Source of the DNA: SAR202 cluster bacterium bin87
Lineage (GTDB): Bacteria > Chloroflexota > Dehalococcoidia > Lucifugimonadales > UBA3495
DNA length: 64,000 bases
Direction of reading: 5' to 3'
NCBI GenBank assembly: GCA_002238825.1
Contig: MPNC01000004.1
Coordinates: 131,241 to 195,240 of the forward strand
Shown: piece by piece, positions 44,499 to 56,081 of the stretch
How the letters are laid out: every line of letters begins with the position of its first letter
How positions within the stretch are numbered: the first letter of the stretch is position 1
The notes under the pieces: generated by a model
What the model was told of the DNA's origin: nothing
Databases searched by the model: none
Seen by the model: the letters and a program-made list of their open reading frames with translations, nothing else
Translations under genes and position numbers: made by a program

Positions 44499-46949
44499 GT
44501 GCAGGACGTTCTCGCCTGGCTCATCGCCCTCTGGGCCCTGTCGCTGGTCGGGTTCCCCATCGCATCCACGCTGTGCGGGCTGGGGCGGCTGGCCGATCGC
44601 GGGTGGGCGGTATCGCGAGTCCTCGCGCTGCTGGTCCTGGCGTGGGTGACCTGGATAGGCGGCACGATTGGCATCGTGCCCAACTCGGCGGCGGGCATCG
44701 GCGCCCTTCTGGTGATCATGGGCATCGCGGCGGCGTGGCTGGCCTACCGGCAGCGCGCCGAACTGGCGGACTTCTTCCGCCGGCGCTGGGCGGTGGTGGC
44801 GGTCACCGAGCTGACCTTCCTGGCCATCTTCGCGTTCTGGGCGCTGGTGATCAGCGAGGCGCCGGGGATCAGCCACACCGAAAAGCCGATGGACTTCGGC
44901 ATCCTCAACGCCGTGGCGAACGCGGACGGCTTTCCGCCGGAAGACCAGTGGCTCTCGGGGCACAGCATCGCCTACTACTACGGCGGGCACTACGTGGCGG
45001 CGATGCTGTCGACCCTGACCGGCGTGGCGACGGACAAGGCGTACAACCTGGCCGTGGCCACGATTCCGGCCCTGCTGGCCGCCGGGATACTTGGTTTGGT
45101 ATACAACGTGCTGCGGCTGGCCGGAGCGCGGGCGTTTCCGGCGTTGGGAGCGGGATTGCTGACAGCGGTGGGCGTGACGATGCTGGGCAACCTGTCCGGC
45201 GTGCTGGAGTTGGCCTACGTTAGAGGTGTGGGCGGAGAATGGTTCTGGAATTGGGTGGCGGTAAAGGGACTGGAGGCTCCGGCCGGCGGCGACGGCTGGC
45301 TGCCCGACGGGTTCTGGTGGTGGTGGCGCGGGACCCGGGTGATCGACACCCTGACGGAAACGGGGGCGTCGCTGGACTACACCATCACAGAGGTTCCTTT
45401 CTTCAGCTTCCTGCTGGGCGACCTGCACGCGCACGTATCCGCGCTGCCCTTCGTGACGCTGGCGCTGACCTTGACGCTGGCGCTGCTGGTGTCGCCCATC
45501 GCGCCCGGGCTGCGCTGGCTGCGCCGGCGACCGGGCGAGGCGGTGGCGCTGGCCCTGACCCTGGGTTCGCTGGCGTTCATCAACGCCTGGGACTTCCCGC
45601 TGTACCTGGCGATAGTCGCGATGGCGGCGGTGGCGTGCTGGTCGGCGTGGCGGATCAACCGGTCGGAACCGGAGACGAGCAGCAGCAGCGCGGCGTCCAC
45701 GGCCGCGCTGGGGCGGGCAACGGGGAGGGCCGCGCTGCTGGCCCTCGGGTTGGTGGCGGTGGGGGTCGCGCTGTTTCTGCCCTTTTACCAGTCCTTCGAC
45801 AGCCAGGCGGGCGGCATCCTGCCCGTCACCGGGCCGGCGACGCGTCCGTTCCTGTTCCTGGTGGTGATGGGAGTGCCGGCGTTCCTGGCCGGGGCGCTGG
45901 TGGGCAGATCGCTGCTGGCGCTGGGATCGCCCACATCGGGCAAGCGTCTGCTGGTATGGCCGGTGGCAGCGTTCAGCGCCGCGCCGTTCTTCGTCTGGTT
46001 GCTGGCGGTAGCGGCGCTGGTTTCCCTGCGTCCGGAGGAGACCACGCTGGCCGATGGGTTGGTCTGGCACCGGTTGGTGCTTGCGGTTCCCCTGCTGACC
46101 ATGGGCGGGCTGGCCGCCTACTGCGCCCTGGTGCTGGCGGCCAACCGGCGGCCGATGCAATGGCTGGTGTTTGCGCTGATCCTGGCGGCGGCGGGGTTCT
46201 ACCTGCTGGCCGGCGCGGAGCTCTTCCGGATCGTGGACCTGTTCGGCAACCGGATGAACACCGTGTTCAAGGTGTACTACCAGGCCTGGGTGCTGCTTGG
46301 GATTGCCGGCGGGGTGGGCATCTATTACATTGTGGCCGGTCCATACCGGCTGCGGCCGGGGGACTACCGAGCCCCCCTGTTCCGGGCGTTGGGGATCGCG
46401 TGGGCCAGCCTGGCGGTGGGACTCATCATGGCTTCGGCGTACTATCCCGTGGCTGCCGCGCTGGAACGAACGGGGTGGTTCCAGGACGGCGGGGGCATTG
46501 GCGATAACACCCTGGCCGGCCTGGAATTCCTGCGACGGAGTGACCCCGGGGAGTACGATGCAATCGTGTGGCTCAACAGCGAAGCCGAACCGGGTCGCAT
46601 CCTCGAAGCGGTGGGCGATGGTTACAGTAACTACGGACGCATCTCCGGCGCTACGGGCCGGGCGACTGTCCTCGGCTGGGAGGGACACCAACGGCAATGG
46701 CGAGGCGACGACAGCGCGTTCGCCGGCCGCAGCCACGACGTGGAGACGATCTACCAGGGAACCGACGGGGCGGAAACCCGGCGCCTGCTGGGAGTCTACG
46801 GCGTCCGCTGGCTCATCGTGGGCCCCCGGGAGCGGGACGCCTATGGAGAAGAGGTGGATGAAAGGGTCGAAGAATGGGTCGACAAAGGCTGGCTGGAGCG
46901 GGCCTTCTCATCCCATGATGTGGCAATCTACGAAGTAATCGGCAACTGA
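44499..46949 (+). CDS. DUF2298 (Chlor_Arch_YYY) multi-spanning membrane protein
   Basis: 816 residues from a GTG, with roughly 14-18 membrane helices. The diagnostic YYY loop is SGHSIAYYYGGHYVAAMLST (about 154-173), preceded by MDFGILNAVANADGFPPEDQ. Later loops SFLLGDLHAHVSALPFVTLA and GNRMNTVFKVYYQAW are further family marks. The soluble C-terminal 150 residues include a VLGWEGHQRQWRGD segment. The DUF2298/YYY family is known from Chloroflexota and Archaea and has the topology of GT-C-like lipid-linked sugar transferases, but no activity is proven. It is coupled to ftsY upstream and followed by a PPOX gene 22 bp downstream. Confidence 0.92.
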   Translation: MQDVLAWLIALWALSLVGFPIASTLCGLGRLADRGWAVSRVLALLVLAWVTWIGGTIGIVPNSAAGIGALLVIMGIAAAWLAYRQRAELADFFRRRWAVVAVTELTFLAIFAFWALVISEAPGISHTEKPMDFGILNAVANADGFPPEDQWLSGHSIAYYYGGHYVAAMLSTLTGVATDKAYNLAVATIPALLAAGILGLVYNVLRLAGARAFPALGAGLLTAVGVTMLGNLSGVLELAYVRGVGGEWFWNWVAVKGLEAPAGGDGWLPDGFWWWWRGTRVIDTLTETGASLDYTITEVPFFSFLLGDLHAHVSALPFVTLALTLTLALLVSPIAPGLRWLRRRPGEAVALALTLGSLAFINAWDFPLYLAIVAMAAVACWSAWRINRSEPETSSSSAASTAALGRATGRAALLALGLVAVGVALFLPFYQSFDSQAGGILPVTGPATRPFLFLVVMGVPAFLAGALVGRSLLALGSPTSGKRLLVWPVAAFSAAPFFVWLLAVAALVSLRPEETTLADGLVWHRLVLAVPLLTMGGLAAYCALVLAANRRPMQWLVFALILAAAGFYLLAGAELFRIVDLFGNRMNTVFKVYYQAWVLLGIAGGVGIYYIVAGPYRLRPGDYRAPLFRALGIAWASLAVGLIMASAYYPVAAALERTGWFQDGGGIGDNTLAGLEFLRRSDPGEYDAIVWLNSEAEPGRILEAVGDGYSNYGRISGATGRATVLGWEGHQRQWRGDDSAFAGRSHDVETIYQGTDGAETRRLLGVYGVRWLIVGPRERDAYGEEVDERVEEWVDKGWLERAFSSHDVAIYEVIGN

Positions 46950-46971
46950 AACTGCAACACTGGAGGCAATC

Positions 46972-47406
46972 ATGGAATTCAGCGACGTGCGCAACTTTTT
47001 CAGCAGCAACCACCGGGGGGTGATCAACACCTTCCGCCGGGACGGATCGGCGCAGACCAGCATCGTGGTGGCCGGGGCGTCGCCCTTCGAGGGAGATGAC
47101 GGACCGGTGTTTGTCATCGTGCGGGGCACCTCCGCCAAGGCTCGCCACCTCAAGCGGGACAACCGGTGCAACGTTATGGCGGTGGCAGACGACTGGCGGC
47201 AGTTCGCCGTGGTGGAAGGGACCGTCACGCTGCACGACTACCAGAATACCGACGCCGAGGAGATGCGGCAGATGCTGCGGACGGCGTTCCGGGCGTGCGG
47301 CGACCACGAGCACCCGGACTGGGAGGAATACGACCGGGCGATGGTGCAGCAGGACGCGGTGATCGTGCGCGTGCAGCCGAATCGAGTCTACGGGCTGATA
47401 CGGTAG
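46972..47406 (+). CDS. PPOX-class (F420- or FMN-binding) split-barrel protein
   Basis: 144 residues. The split-barrel flavin fold begins with FSDVRNFFSSNHRGVINTFR, then SAQTSIVVAGASPFE, a GPVFVIVRGTSAKARHLKRD strand-helix (about 43-62) and NRCNVMAVADDWRQFAVVEG (about 63-82). The KARHLKRDNR stretch is typical of PPOX-class probable F420-dependent enzymes of the Rv1155 type. TGGAGG precedes the ATG. cofE in this window makes F420 use plausible. The substrate is unknown. It lies 22 bp after the DUF2298 gene, so may share its transcript; a terminator-like hairpin follows. Confidence 0.85.
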   Translation: MEFSDVRNFFSSNHRGVINTFRRDGSAQTSIVVAGASPFEGDDGPVFVIVRGTSAKARHLKRDNRCNVMAVADDWRQFAVVEGTVTLHDYQNTDAEEMRQMLRTAFRACGDHEHPDWEEYDRAMVQQDAVIVRVQPNRVYGLIR

Positions 47407-47422
47407 TACGACAGGAACCGAC

Positions 47423-47463
47423 CGGGCCGGCCGCCCCGTTGATGGCAGCCGGCCCGTAGCCAT
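47423..47463 (+). terminator. Terminator-like hairpin after the PPOX gene
   Basis: 9-bp stem cgggccggc (47423-47431) / gccggcccg (47448-47456), loop 16 nt, followed by tagccatttt. Confidence 0.55.
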
Positions 47464-47651
47464 TTTGTCACCGCGAGGGGCAAAGGGACGTGGCGATCTC
47501 GTAACCCACGCGGCACTCGTTCATCGACGAGATTGCCACGCTGCGCTCGCAATGACATAGGACTTACGCAGTTGGGCAGCCTAACAACCGTCATTCCCGC
47601 GAAAGCGGGAATGACGGGTTTGTAATTTCAAGTGCGTAATTCCTCTGACAG
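47464..47651. repeat. Family I-type interior followed by short family III element
   Basis: A gcgatctcg ... gagattgccacgctgcgctc unit ends in gcaatga at 47565 and is joined directly to cataggacttacgcagttg. The family III copy is short (about 80 bp), with one inner hairpin cattcccgcgaaagcgggaat, ending tgcgtaattcctctg. The 329-bp gap 47407-47735 holds this and the terminator only. Confidence 0.75.
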
Positions 47652-47735
47652 TTCCGGCGGATACAGGCGCGATCACCCGTCGATGAAGGCTCGGGTACTC
47701 TGCACTCCCGGTGCCACCGCCGTTTTGCAGCGCAA

Positions 47736-49070
47736 TTATGGCTTGGCGCCCACCGCGCAGTGGAAGGGGGTGGAGATGAAGAAGGTGCCGTCGGCCTGGG
47801 CCTGCTCCGCTGCCGCCCGCCACTCGTCGGCCTCCTCGGCGTTGAGGGTGGGCAGGATGCCGCCCTGCATGAATTGCAGCCGGTCCGGCTCCGAAAAGGT
47901 GCTGATGAAGGGGAACATGCGGGTGTTCTCCAGGCCCAGCCCGGCGAAGCGCTGGTAGAGCGAGGCGTTGTCACAGCCCTGGGGATGGCCCGGGTCGTCG
48001 ACCCACGGCGGCGACTCGATCCGCGTCTTGAGGTCCGGGCGCAGGGGCAGGTTGACCCAGCGGTTCATGTCGTGGGCGTGGCCCAGCACCGCGATCCGGC
48101 CACCGGGCTTCACGACGCGCTTCAACTCCGGCAGCATCAGGTCCGCGTTCACGCGCTGGATAACGGTGCTGGAGAAGACGACGTCGAAGCTGTTGTCGTC
48201 GAAAGGCAGGGCCTCGGCGCTGCCCTCGTGGAAGCTCACCAGATCGTCCATGCCCTCGCGCCGGGCAATGTCCGCCGCCTCGCGCAGGAAGTAGGTGTTG
48301 ACGTCCACGCCGGATACGGGATTCTGGCGGTTGGTGCGGCGGGCCACCCAGCGGCAGAGCACGCCGGTGCCGCACCCGGCCTCCAGGACGCTTTCGCCGG
48401 GCTGGATCTGCGCGGCGTCGATCAGGCTGCCCACGGCGGACAGGTAACCGGGAGTGCGGCCCCGACCCTCCAGGCTACCGACCATGCCCAGCACCGGGCC
48501 GGTGAGGGTGATGACGCAGTATCGCTCGGTGAAGGCCGCGAGGATTGGATCCCATTGGGCTGGAGCCGCGCCCAGCGGCAGCAGGACCAGCGGCGGGCCG
48601 GATCCCTGGACGCGGAAGTAGATGTCGTCGACCTCGCCTTCTTCGATTGAAGGAGACACGCTGGGCAGGCTATTGGCGGAACCCACGCCGGCCAGGAAGT
48701 CCAGTACGGCCGGGGCGATCCTTTCGCCCTGCTCGACGCCGATGTCCGCGTAGTTGTTGGGATAGCCGTAGTCGGCCAGGGTGACGCTTGCGGCCGACGG
48801 GAGGCCGGCCAGGTTGCGGTCTATGGTTTCGGTGGCGCCGCCGCGGTCGGCGTTGAATACCAGGAGCCGGTCGCCCAATGGTGCCAGCGACTGGGAATCG
48901 AATCCCAGGGGGCAGACCAGGGTCATCGAAGCGATGGCGTCCGGAAAATTGACCGTCAGTCCGCGCCAGTCGCCCAGATTGCGGGATGCGAAGTGGGCGC
49001 GCTCGATGCCGAGCTGCCGCAACACACCTACTATCCTCTCGTCAACGGGAGCTTCTACCTGTGTCGTCAT
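47736..49070 (-). CDS. Fusion of alpha/beta hydrolase-like domain and SAM methyltransferase
   Basis: 444 residues from the ATG at 49070 (GGAGGAC upstream). Residues about 1-210 resemble an alpha/beta hydrolase in order: LTVNFPDAIASMTLVCPLGF, LLVFNADRGG, then FRVQGSGPPLVLLPLGAAPA and ITLTGPVLGMVGS, but the GxSxG nucleophile is replaced (GPVLG), so hydrolase activity is doubtful. Residues about 225-400 are a class I methyltransferase: motif I SVLEAGCGTGVLCRWVAR, the acidic loop VSGVDVNTYF, SAEALPFDDNSFDVVFSSTV and LKRVVKPGGRIAVLGHAHDM. The two-domain layout appears complete in one frame. The substrate is unknown; related fusions occur in Chloroflexota and other lineages. Confidence 0.8.
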   Translation of the reverse strand: MTTQVEAPVDERIVGVLRQLGIERAHFASRNLGDWRGLTVNFPDAIASMTLVCPLGFDSQSLAPLGDRLLVFNADRGGATETIDRNLAGLPSAASVTLADYGYPNNYADIGVEQGERIAPAVLDFLAGVGSANSLPSVSPSIEEGEVDDIYFRVQGSGPPLVLLPLGAAPAQWDPILAAFTERYCVITLTGPVLGMVGSLEGRGRTPGYLSAVGSLIDAAQIQPGESVLEAGCGTGVLCRWVARRTNRQNPVSGVDVNTYFLREAADIARREGMDDLVSFHEGSAEALPFDDNSFDVVFSSTVIQRVNADLMLPELKRVVKPGGRIAVLGHAHDMNRWVNLPLRPDLKTRIESPPWVDDPGHPQGCDNASLYQRFAGLGLENTRMFPFISTFSEPDRLQFMQGGILPTLNAEEADEWRAAAEQAQADGTFFISTPFHCAVGAKP

Positions 49071-49372
49071 GCTGTCCTCCCGGCCGGGTCGGCCACTCAG
49101 TCTGCTGGCCTCTGATCTGCGTACACAGCCTTTGATCGCGGTCGGCTTATGTACACGCAGGATAGTAGCATTCCTGCGAGTACTCTGCCCCGGCTGAGAC
49201 TGCCTTCTGTAATTCAAGCGTGACGTTGTGATGCAATAGATAGGCAGAACAGGCAACCCGAAGAGGCGCCTGGGCAGCTTGGCACGGTTTGACAGCTGAG
49301 GCGGGGCTTACCTATGATTACGCGGCCGCACTCGGCGGCAATGGTAATGGTCGGCCCGGTTGAGAGAGAAGC
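49071..49372. other. Divergent intergenic region without recognised elements
   Basis: 302 bp between the divergent fusion gene and the low-GC pair. I see no repeat of the three families, no RNA gene and no convincing promoter hexamers. It is more A/T-rich toward 49300, where composition shifts to that of the following low-GC genes. Confidence 0.5.
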
Positions 49373-50005
49373 ATGAACTCGCGAAATGCACAACCGCTCC
49401 AAGCCACTTTTATGTCATTGGAAAACGCGCCCCTAGTTGATGCGCCCGAATTACCGCCCGACTTCAAGGTAAACGGTTTCTGGCACGTCAACGGTGAGAT
49501 AAAAGGAGGGACTCTACGGCGTAAAGGACTAGCAAGTCCGACGGCGTATTTCCTGGTGAACCATCCGCCCTTACCCGCCCAAAAATCCCCATTCAGCGAG
49601 CCTACGAAAGTAAAGATCGAAACTCGCGATGGTCTTAACGTGACCGGGTTAGTGCAGGAGTACACAGACCGCAAAGACGCCAGTAAACAAAGTATATGCA
49701 CTGAATACCAACCCGACGGCAAGCGGTGCGAGAAAAAACGTTTTTGGAAAACTTTGTGCAGAAACCATGCTGAAGCCGCAGGTTACGAAATAACTGACGG
49801 CGGGCAAGTCTGCACCGGCAAGAAAGGGAACGGAGAGGCCTGCACCCATCGAGCCAAAGTAAGCGGTTATTGCGCCCAACACGGTGGTGGAAGGGCACCT
49901 TTAGAAAAAAAGACGTTCCTTTATGAATTCCCCATCGTGATCATTGAGCTGATAGAGCAACCAGTGAAGAAATCATCGCGGGGAAGGAGAAATGATCATG
50001 CCTAG
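49373..50005 (+). CDS. Protein with two tandem C-x9-C-x9-C-x2-H zinc knuckles
   Basis: 210 residues, low GC and unlike neighbouring genes in codon use. Residues about 26-100 form an unfamiliar N-terminal domain (GFWHVNGEIKGGTLRRKG). Two putative zinc sites with identical spacing follow: Cys109, Cys119, Cys129, His132 and Cys147, Cys157, Cys167, His170, of the general form CxxxxxxGxxCxxxxxxxxxCxxH, reminiscent of small DUF5763-like zinc knuckles. The last 13 bp overlap the next ORF, so the pair is coupled. The C-terminus is basic (KKSSRGRRND). Nucleic-acid binding is plausible but not shown. Probably horizontally acquired. Confidence 0.7.
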   Translation: MNSRNAQPLQATFMSLENAPLVDAPELPPDFKVNGFWHVNGEIKGGTLRRKGLASPTAYFLVNHPPLPAQKSPFSEPTKVKIETRDGLNVTGLVQEYTDRKDASKQSICTEYQPDGKRCEKKRFWKTLCRNHAEAAGYEITDGGQVCTGKKGNGEACTHRAKVSGYCAQHGGGRAPLEKKTFLYEFPIVIIELIEQPVKKSSRGRRNDHA

Positions 50006-50354
50006 CACCGTGCCGGGCGCACAATCTTATAGGACTATAGAGACAGCATCAAAGCGTACGGGCGAGTTATACGTGATCAAATTGTATAGCGACGCCTCCG
50101 CTGTCTGTTCATGCGCTTTTGGAGTGCGCGCCGGAGTCCAGATTGAAGGCAAAACCAGAGCTTGCAAGCATGTCAAAACCGTCTGGCTCGACAATGCCAA
50201 GACTGACCAAGAAAACTCAATCCAGATAACTTGCACGACTATCGAACAAGATCGCTGGCAGGTTGCCGCCGACTTTCTGGATTTGCAATTGGATGACTTC
50301 ATGCGTTATGCCGCCAATGAATTGGCCGAACGCGTCGAGCGTGGCAATTGGTAG
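49992..50354 (+). CDS. SWIM-type zinc-finger protein
   Basis: 120 residues, overlapping the previous gene, with GGAAGGAG before the ATG. A SWIM-like CxCx(n)CxH site is formed by Cys39, Cys41, Cys58 and His60 (SAVCSCAFG, then RACKHVKTVW). The C-terminal helix (DFLDLQLDDFMRYAANELAE) is amphipathic. SWIM fingers bind nucleic acids or partners in Rad51-related and transposase-related proteins. Together with the preceding double-knuckle protein it makes a compact low-GC zinc-protein pair, 1 bp from the ligA stop on the opposite strand. Function unknown. Confidence 0.7.
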   Translation: MIMPSTVPGAQSYRTIETASKRTGELYVIKLYSDASAVCSCAFGVRAGVQIEGKTRACKHVKTVWLDNAKTDQENSIQITCTTIEQDRWQVAADFLDLQLDDFMRYAANELAERVERGNW

Positions 50355-50355
50355 T

Positions 50356-53640
<3,285 letters not shown>

Positions 53641-53645
53641 ATGGG

Positions 53646-53688
53646 CCTTCTTGCGCCGGAAGTACAAGGGGATGGGCTGGCGCCGGCA
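53646..53688 (+). pseudogene. Duplicated 3' end of the DinB-like gene
   Basis: About 43 bp closely resembling the last codons of the gene at 52774 (53261-53303). The 20-mer gtacaaggggatgggctggc is identical at 53277 and 53662, 385 bp apart. The second copy has lost the stop and encodes nothing. Confidence 0.7.
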
Positions 53689-53720
53689 GGGCGGCCGGGC
53701 AAACCCAGTCTGAATAGCGG

Positions 53721-54185
53721 CTAGCCCCGCCGGGGGCGGCCGCGGTCGGCGCTGTCGACCATGATGGTGACTGGGCCGTCGTTCTGCAGGCTGACTTGCA
53801 TGTAGGCCTGGAACTCGCCGGTGGCCACGGTTAGGCCGGTGTCGCGGAACATGGCCACGGCCCGTTCGTAGAGGCGGTTGGCCGTTTCGGGGTCGGCGGC
53901 CGCGGTGAAGTCAGGGCGGCGACCGCGGCGGGTGTCGGCGTGCAGGGTGAACTGGGACACCACCAGGAAATCGCCGCCCGTGTCGAGGGCTGAGAGGTTG
54001 AAACGTCCCTGATCGTCGGCGAAGATGCGCATGTTGACGATCTTGTCGACGAGGTAGCGCGCGTCGGATTCGTCGTCGCCCTCCGCAACGCCGAGGAGCA
54101 CCACCAGGCCGGTACCGATGCGTCCCACCTCGGCGTCGTCGATGGTGACGCAGGCGGAAGTCACCCGCTGGATGAGGGCGCGCAT
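53721..54185 (-). CDS. dtd: D-aminoacyl-tRNA deacylase
   Basis: 154 residues from the ATG at 54185, the normal Dtd length. It hydrolyses D-amino acids mischarged on tRNA. Signatures: MRALIQRVTSACVTIDDAEV at the start, LVVLLGVAEGDDESDARYLV, the catalytic SQFTLHADTRRGRRPDF segment (about 78-94) and the Gly-cisPro loop QNDGPVTIMVDS near the C-terminus. All active-site segments are intact. It lies downstream of fmdB on the same strand with a hairpin between them, close to rpsU: a small translation-related neighbourhood. Confidence 0.94.
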   Translation of the reverse strand: MRALIQRVTSACVTIDDAEVGRIGTGLVVLLGVAEGDDESDARYLVDKIVNMRIFADDQGRFNLSALDTGGDFLVVSQFTLHADTRRGRRPDFTAAADPETANRLYERAVAMFRDTGLTVATGEFQAYMQVSLQNDGPVTIMVDSADRGRPRRG

Positions 54186-54211
54186 GGTGTGGGACGATGG
54201 GTTACGGGCGA

Positions 54212-54245
54212 TGCAAAGGCCGCACCCTGGAGCGCGGCCCTTTTG
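54212..54245 (-). terminator. Hairpin between fmdB and dtd
   Basis: Minus strand reads AAGGGCCGC, a 10-nt loop, GCGGCCTTT with one bulge. It follows the fmdB stop by about 22 bp and could terminate or attenuate before dtd. Confidence 0.5.
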
Positions 54246-54267
54246 GTGGTATGGCCGAGGGGTTCGA

Positions 54268-54609
54268 TCAGGCCGAATCGCCGGCGGCCGCGGCGGCCGG
54301 AGCGGGTGAATCCGAGGAGGATGACCCGGAGTCGCTGGACGAACTGTCCCCACCGCTGCTGCCGTTGGTTGAAGTGGACGCGGGTTCGGTGGTGGACTCT
54401 TTGCTGTCTTCCTTCTCGACCGGGCGCTTGGGACGGCCGTAGTCGGTGGTGTAGAAGCCGCTGCCCTTGTAGATCACCGGCACGGCGTGGAACACGCGCT
54501 GGCCGGCGCCGCCGCACAATGGGCACTCTCCCTGTCCGGCCTCGCTGAATTTCTGAACCAACTCGAACTCGTTTGAGCACTCCGTACAGCGGTAATCGTA
54601 GCGCGGCAA
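54268..54609 (-). CDS. FmdB-family zinc-ribbon protein
   Basis: 113 residues. The N-terminal zinc ribbon reads MPRYDYRCTECSNEFELVQK (1-20) with a second pair in GECPLCGGAGQRVF (two CxxC). Next comes GSGFYTTDYGR, the common FmdB tail signature. The last 45 residues are a Ser/Ala-rich disordered extension. FmdB proteins are putative regulators first linked to formamidase and amidase genes; their activity is unproven. The gene precedes dtd on the minus strand. Confidence 0.88.
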   Translation of the reverse strand: MPRYDYRCTECSNEFELVQKFSEAGQGECPLCGGAGQRVFHAVPVIYKGSGFYTTDYGRPKRPVEKEDSKESTTEPASTSTNGSSGGDSSSSDSGSSSSDSPAPAAAAAGDSA

Positions 54610-54754
54610 AACTACCCTCCCTGGTATGACGAATGCCGCCGGGCCTGTTCATGCCCCGTGCGGCGCATTCCATTTGTGACGCGGGCGGAGTCTAGCACTG
54701 CGCCCGCAACCGGTCAATTTGCGAAAGCTGACCGCGGGTCAGCGTCGCGATGGC

Positions 54755-54940
54755 CTACCGCCGCTGCCGTCGCCGGCGGCGTGCTGCCCGCTGGGCTGCC
54801 AGGCGCTCCTTTTGGGCCTTGGAGCGGAAGAACCGGCGGTCCTTCAGTTCGCGCAGGATGCCGGCGTGCTGCACCGACGCCCGGAATCGATTCACCAGGC
54901 TCTCTGGGGTTTCGCCATCTCGCGGCGTTACGTAAGCCAT
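54755..54940 (-). CDS. rpsU: 30S ribosomal protein S21
   Basis: 61 residues: MAYVTPRDGETPESLVNRFR, a helix with GILRELKDRRFFRSKAQKER and a poly-Arg C-terminus (RRRRRQRR). Length and pattern are those of bS21, which helps mRNA selection on the 30S subunit. GGGAG lies about five to six bases before the ATG. It is monocistronic on the minus strand, upstream of fmdB and dtd. Confidence 0.93.
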   Translation of the reverse strand: MAYVTPRDGETPESLVNRFRASVQHAGILRELKDRRFFRSKAQKERLAAQRAARRRRRQRR

Positions 54941-55057
54941 GCAATGCTCCCGATTACGTGTTTCCGAATACTTCCAAGTAGGGCTGACTATAACATGCCC
55001 GTGAGGAAGGCCGCAAACGACGGGCGAAGCAGCAACTGTTCAGAGTTGCGGGGAAAG

Positions 55058-55168
55058 TGTCATTGCGAGCGCAGCGCGGCAATCCCGTTGGCGCAAGGGA
55101 GTCCTTCGAGACAAGCGTGGCTGCTACGGCGTCGAGATTGCCACGGCGCAAGCGCCTCGCAATGACAA
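55058..55168. repeat. GCAATGAC hairpin repeat
   Basis: One full unit: tcattgcgagcgcagcgcgg ... gagattgccacggcgcaagc ending gcaatgac. Terminal family I repeats are not recognisable. It lies with a family II element in the 436-bp gap 54941-55376, which has no gene. Confidence 0.65.
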
Positions 55169-55201
55169 CCTCCTGAATTCTGAACAGTTACGCGAAGCAA
55201 T

Positions 55202-55352
55202 CAGGTCTTGTGCAAAGTCGCCTTATAGCCTTTTACCGCTCATCCTGAGATTGTCGTATCATCCTGAGCTTGTCGAAGGATGCTTCCTGCAATTCGGAGG
55301 ATGGCTCGACAGGCTCACCATGAGCGGATGAAACGACTTTGCACAGGCCCTG
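55202..55352. repeat. MITE-like element, family II, copy 2
   Basis: 151 bp between caggtcttgtgcaaag (55202-55217; two changes from the family end) and ctttgcacaggccctg (55337-55352; identical). The interior repeats tcatcctgagcttgtcgaag and related segments, as in the copy at 25407. No target duplication is evident. Confidence 0.75.
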
Positions 55353-55376
55353 TTGGAGCAGTACGCGTGATCGCAG

Positions 55377-56081
55377 TCAGCCATCCGGCGCGCCGTCGAC
55401 CGAGGCGATGCGCCCGTCGGCCATCTGGAGGCGGCGGTCGGCCATGTCGGCCAGCAGCAGGTCATGGGTGGCGGTGACGACGGTGACGCCGCGACTGGCG
55501 CCGATGTCGCGCATGATGCCGCCGATGGTCTGGCCGGTGACGCTGTCGAGCTCGCCGGTGGGTTCGTCCGCGAAGAGGACGGATGGGTCGGCGACCAGGG
55601 CGCGGGCGATGGCGACGCGCTGCTGCTCGCCGCCGGAAAGCTCGTAGGGTCGATGCCCGGAGCGGCCGGTGAGTCCGACCAGATCCAAGGCCTCGTTGGC
55701 GCGGCGGCGGCGGTCCCGCCAGGACACGCCGGCGATGTGCAAGGGAAGCTCCACGTTTTCGAAGGCCGACAGCAGGGGGATCAGTCCGAAGGACTGGAAC
55801 ACGAAGCCGATCCGGTCGCGACGGAGTCCGACCAGGTCGCGCTCGGGCATCTGGGAAAGCTCGCGTCCCTCGAACCAGACCTTGCCGGAGCTGGGGCGAT
55901 CCAGTCCCGCCAGCAGGTTGAGCAGGGTGGTCTTGCCGGAGCCGGAGCGGCCCACGAGGGCAACGAACTCGCCAGGGGCGATATTCACCGTGACCTCGTT
56001 GACGGCGCGGACGGCGCTTTCGCCTTCGCCGAACTCGCGGACGACCGAGTCTGCGGCCAGGGCCGCCGTTATTTCTGCCAT
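55377..56081 (-). CDS. ABC transporter ATPase (LolD/MacB type)
   Basis: 234 residues. Walker A GRSGSGKTTL (about 43-52), Q-loop FVFQSFGLIPLLSAFENVEL (about 93-112), signature YELSGGEQQRVAIARALV (about 146-163), Walker B VLFADEPTGELD (about 168-179) and H-loop VVTATHDLL. DEPTGELD and the NVELPL segment mark the LolD/MacB/FtsE group, which works with FtsX-like permeases in lipoprotein or peptide handling rather than nutrient uptake. No permease is adjacent. It lies 88 bp after the other ABC ATPase; its start region contains a 17-bp tandem repeat of the initiation sequence. Confidence 0.92.
   Translation of the reverse strand: MAEITAALAADSVVREFGEGESAVRAVNEVTVNIAPGEFVALVGRSGSGKTTLLNLLAGLDRPSSGKVWFEGRELSQMPERDLVGLRRDRIGFVFQSFGLIPLLSAFENVELPLHIAGVSWRDRRRRANEALDLVGLTGRSGHRPYELSGGEQQRVAIARALVADPSVLFADEPTGELDSVTGQTIGGIMRDIGASRGVTVVTATHDLLLADMADRRLQMADGRIASVDGAPDG

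Noticed and set aside
43458-46736. 1092-residue minus-strand open frame
   Set aside because: Antisense to ftsY and the DUF2298 gene; the product is low-complexity Arg/Gln/His/Pro, as expected from the reverse of GC-rich codons, while both sense genes have clear homology.
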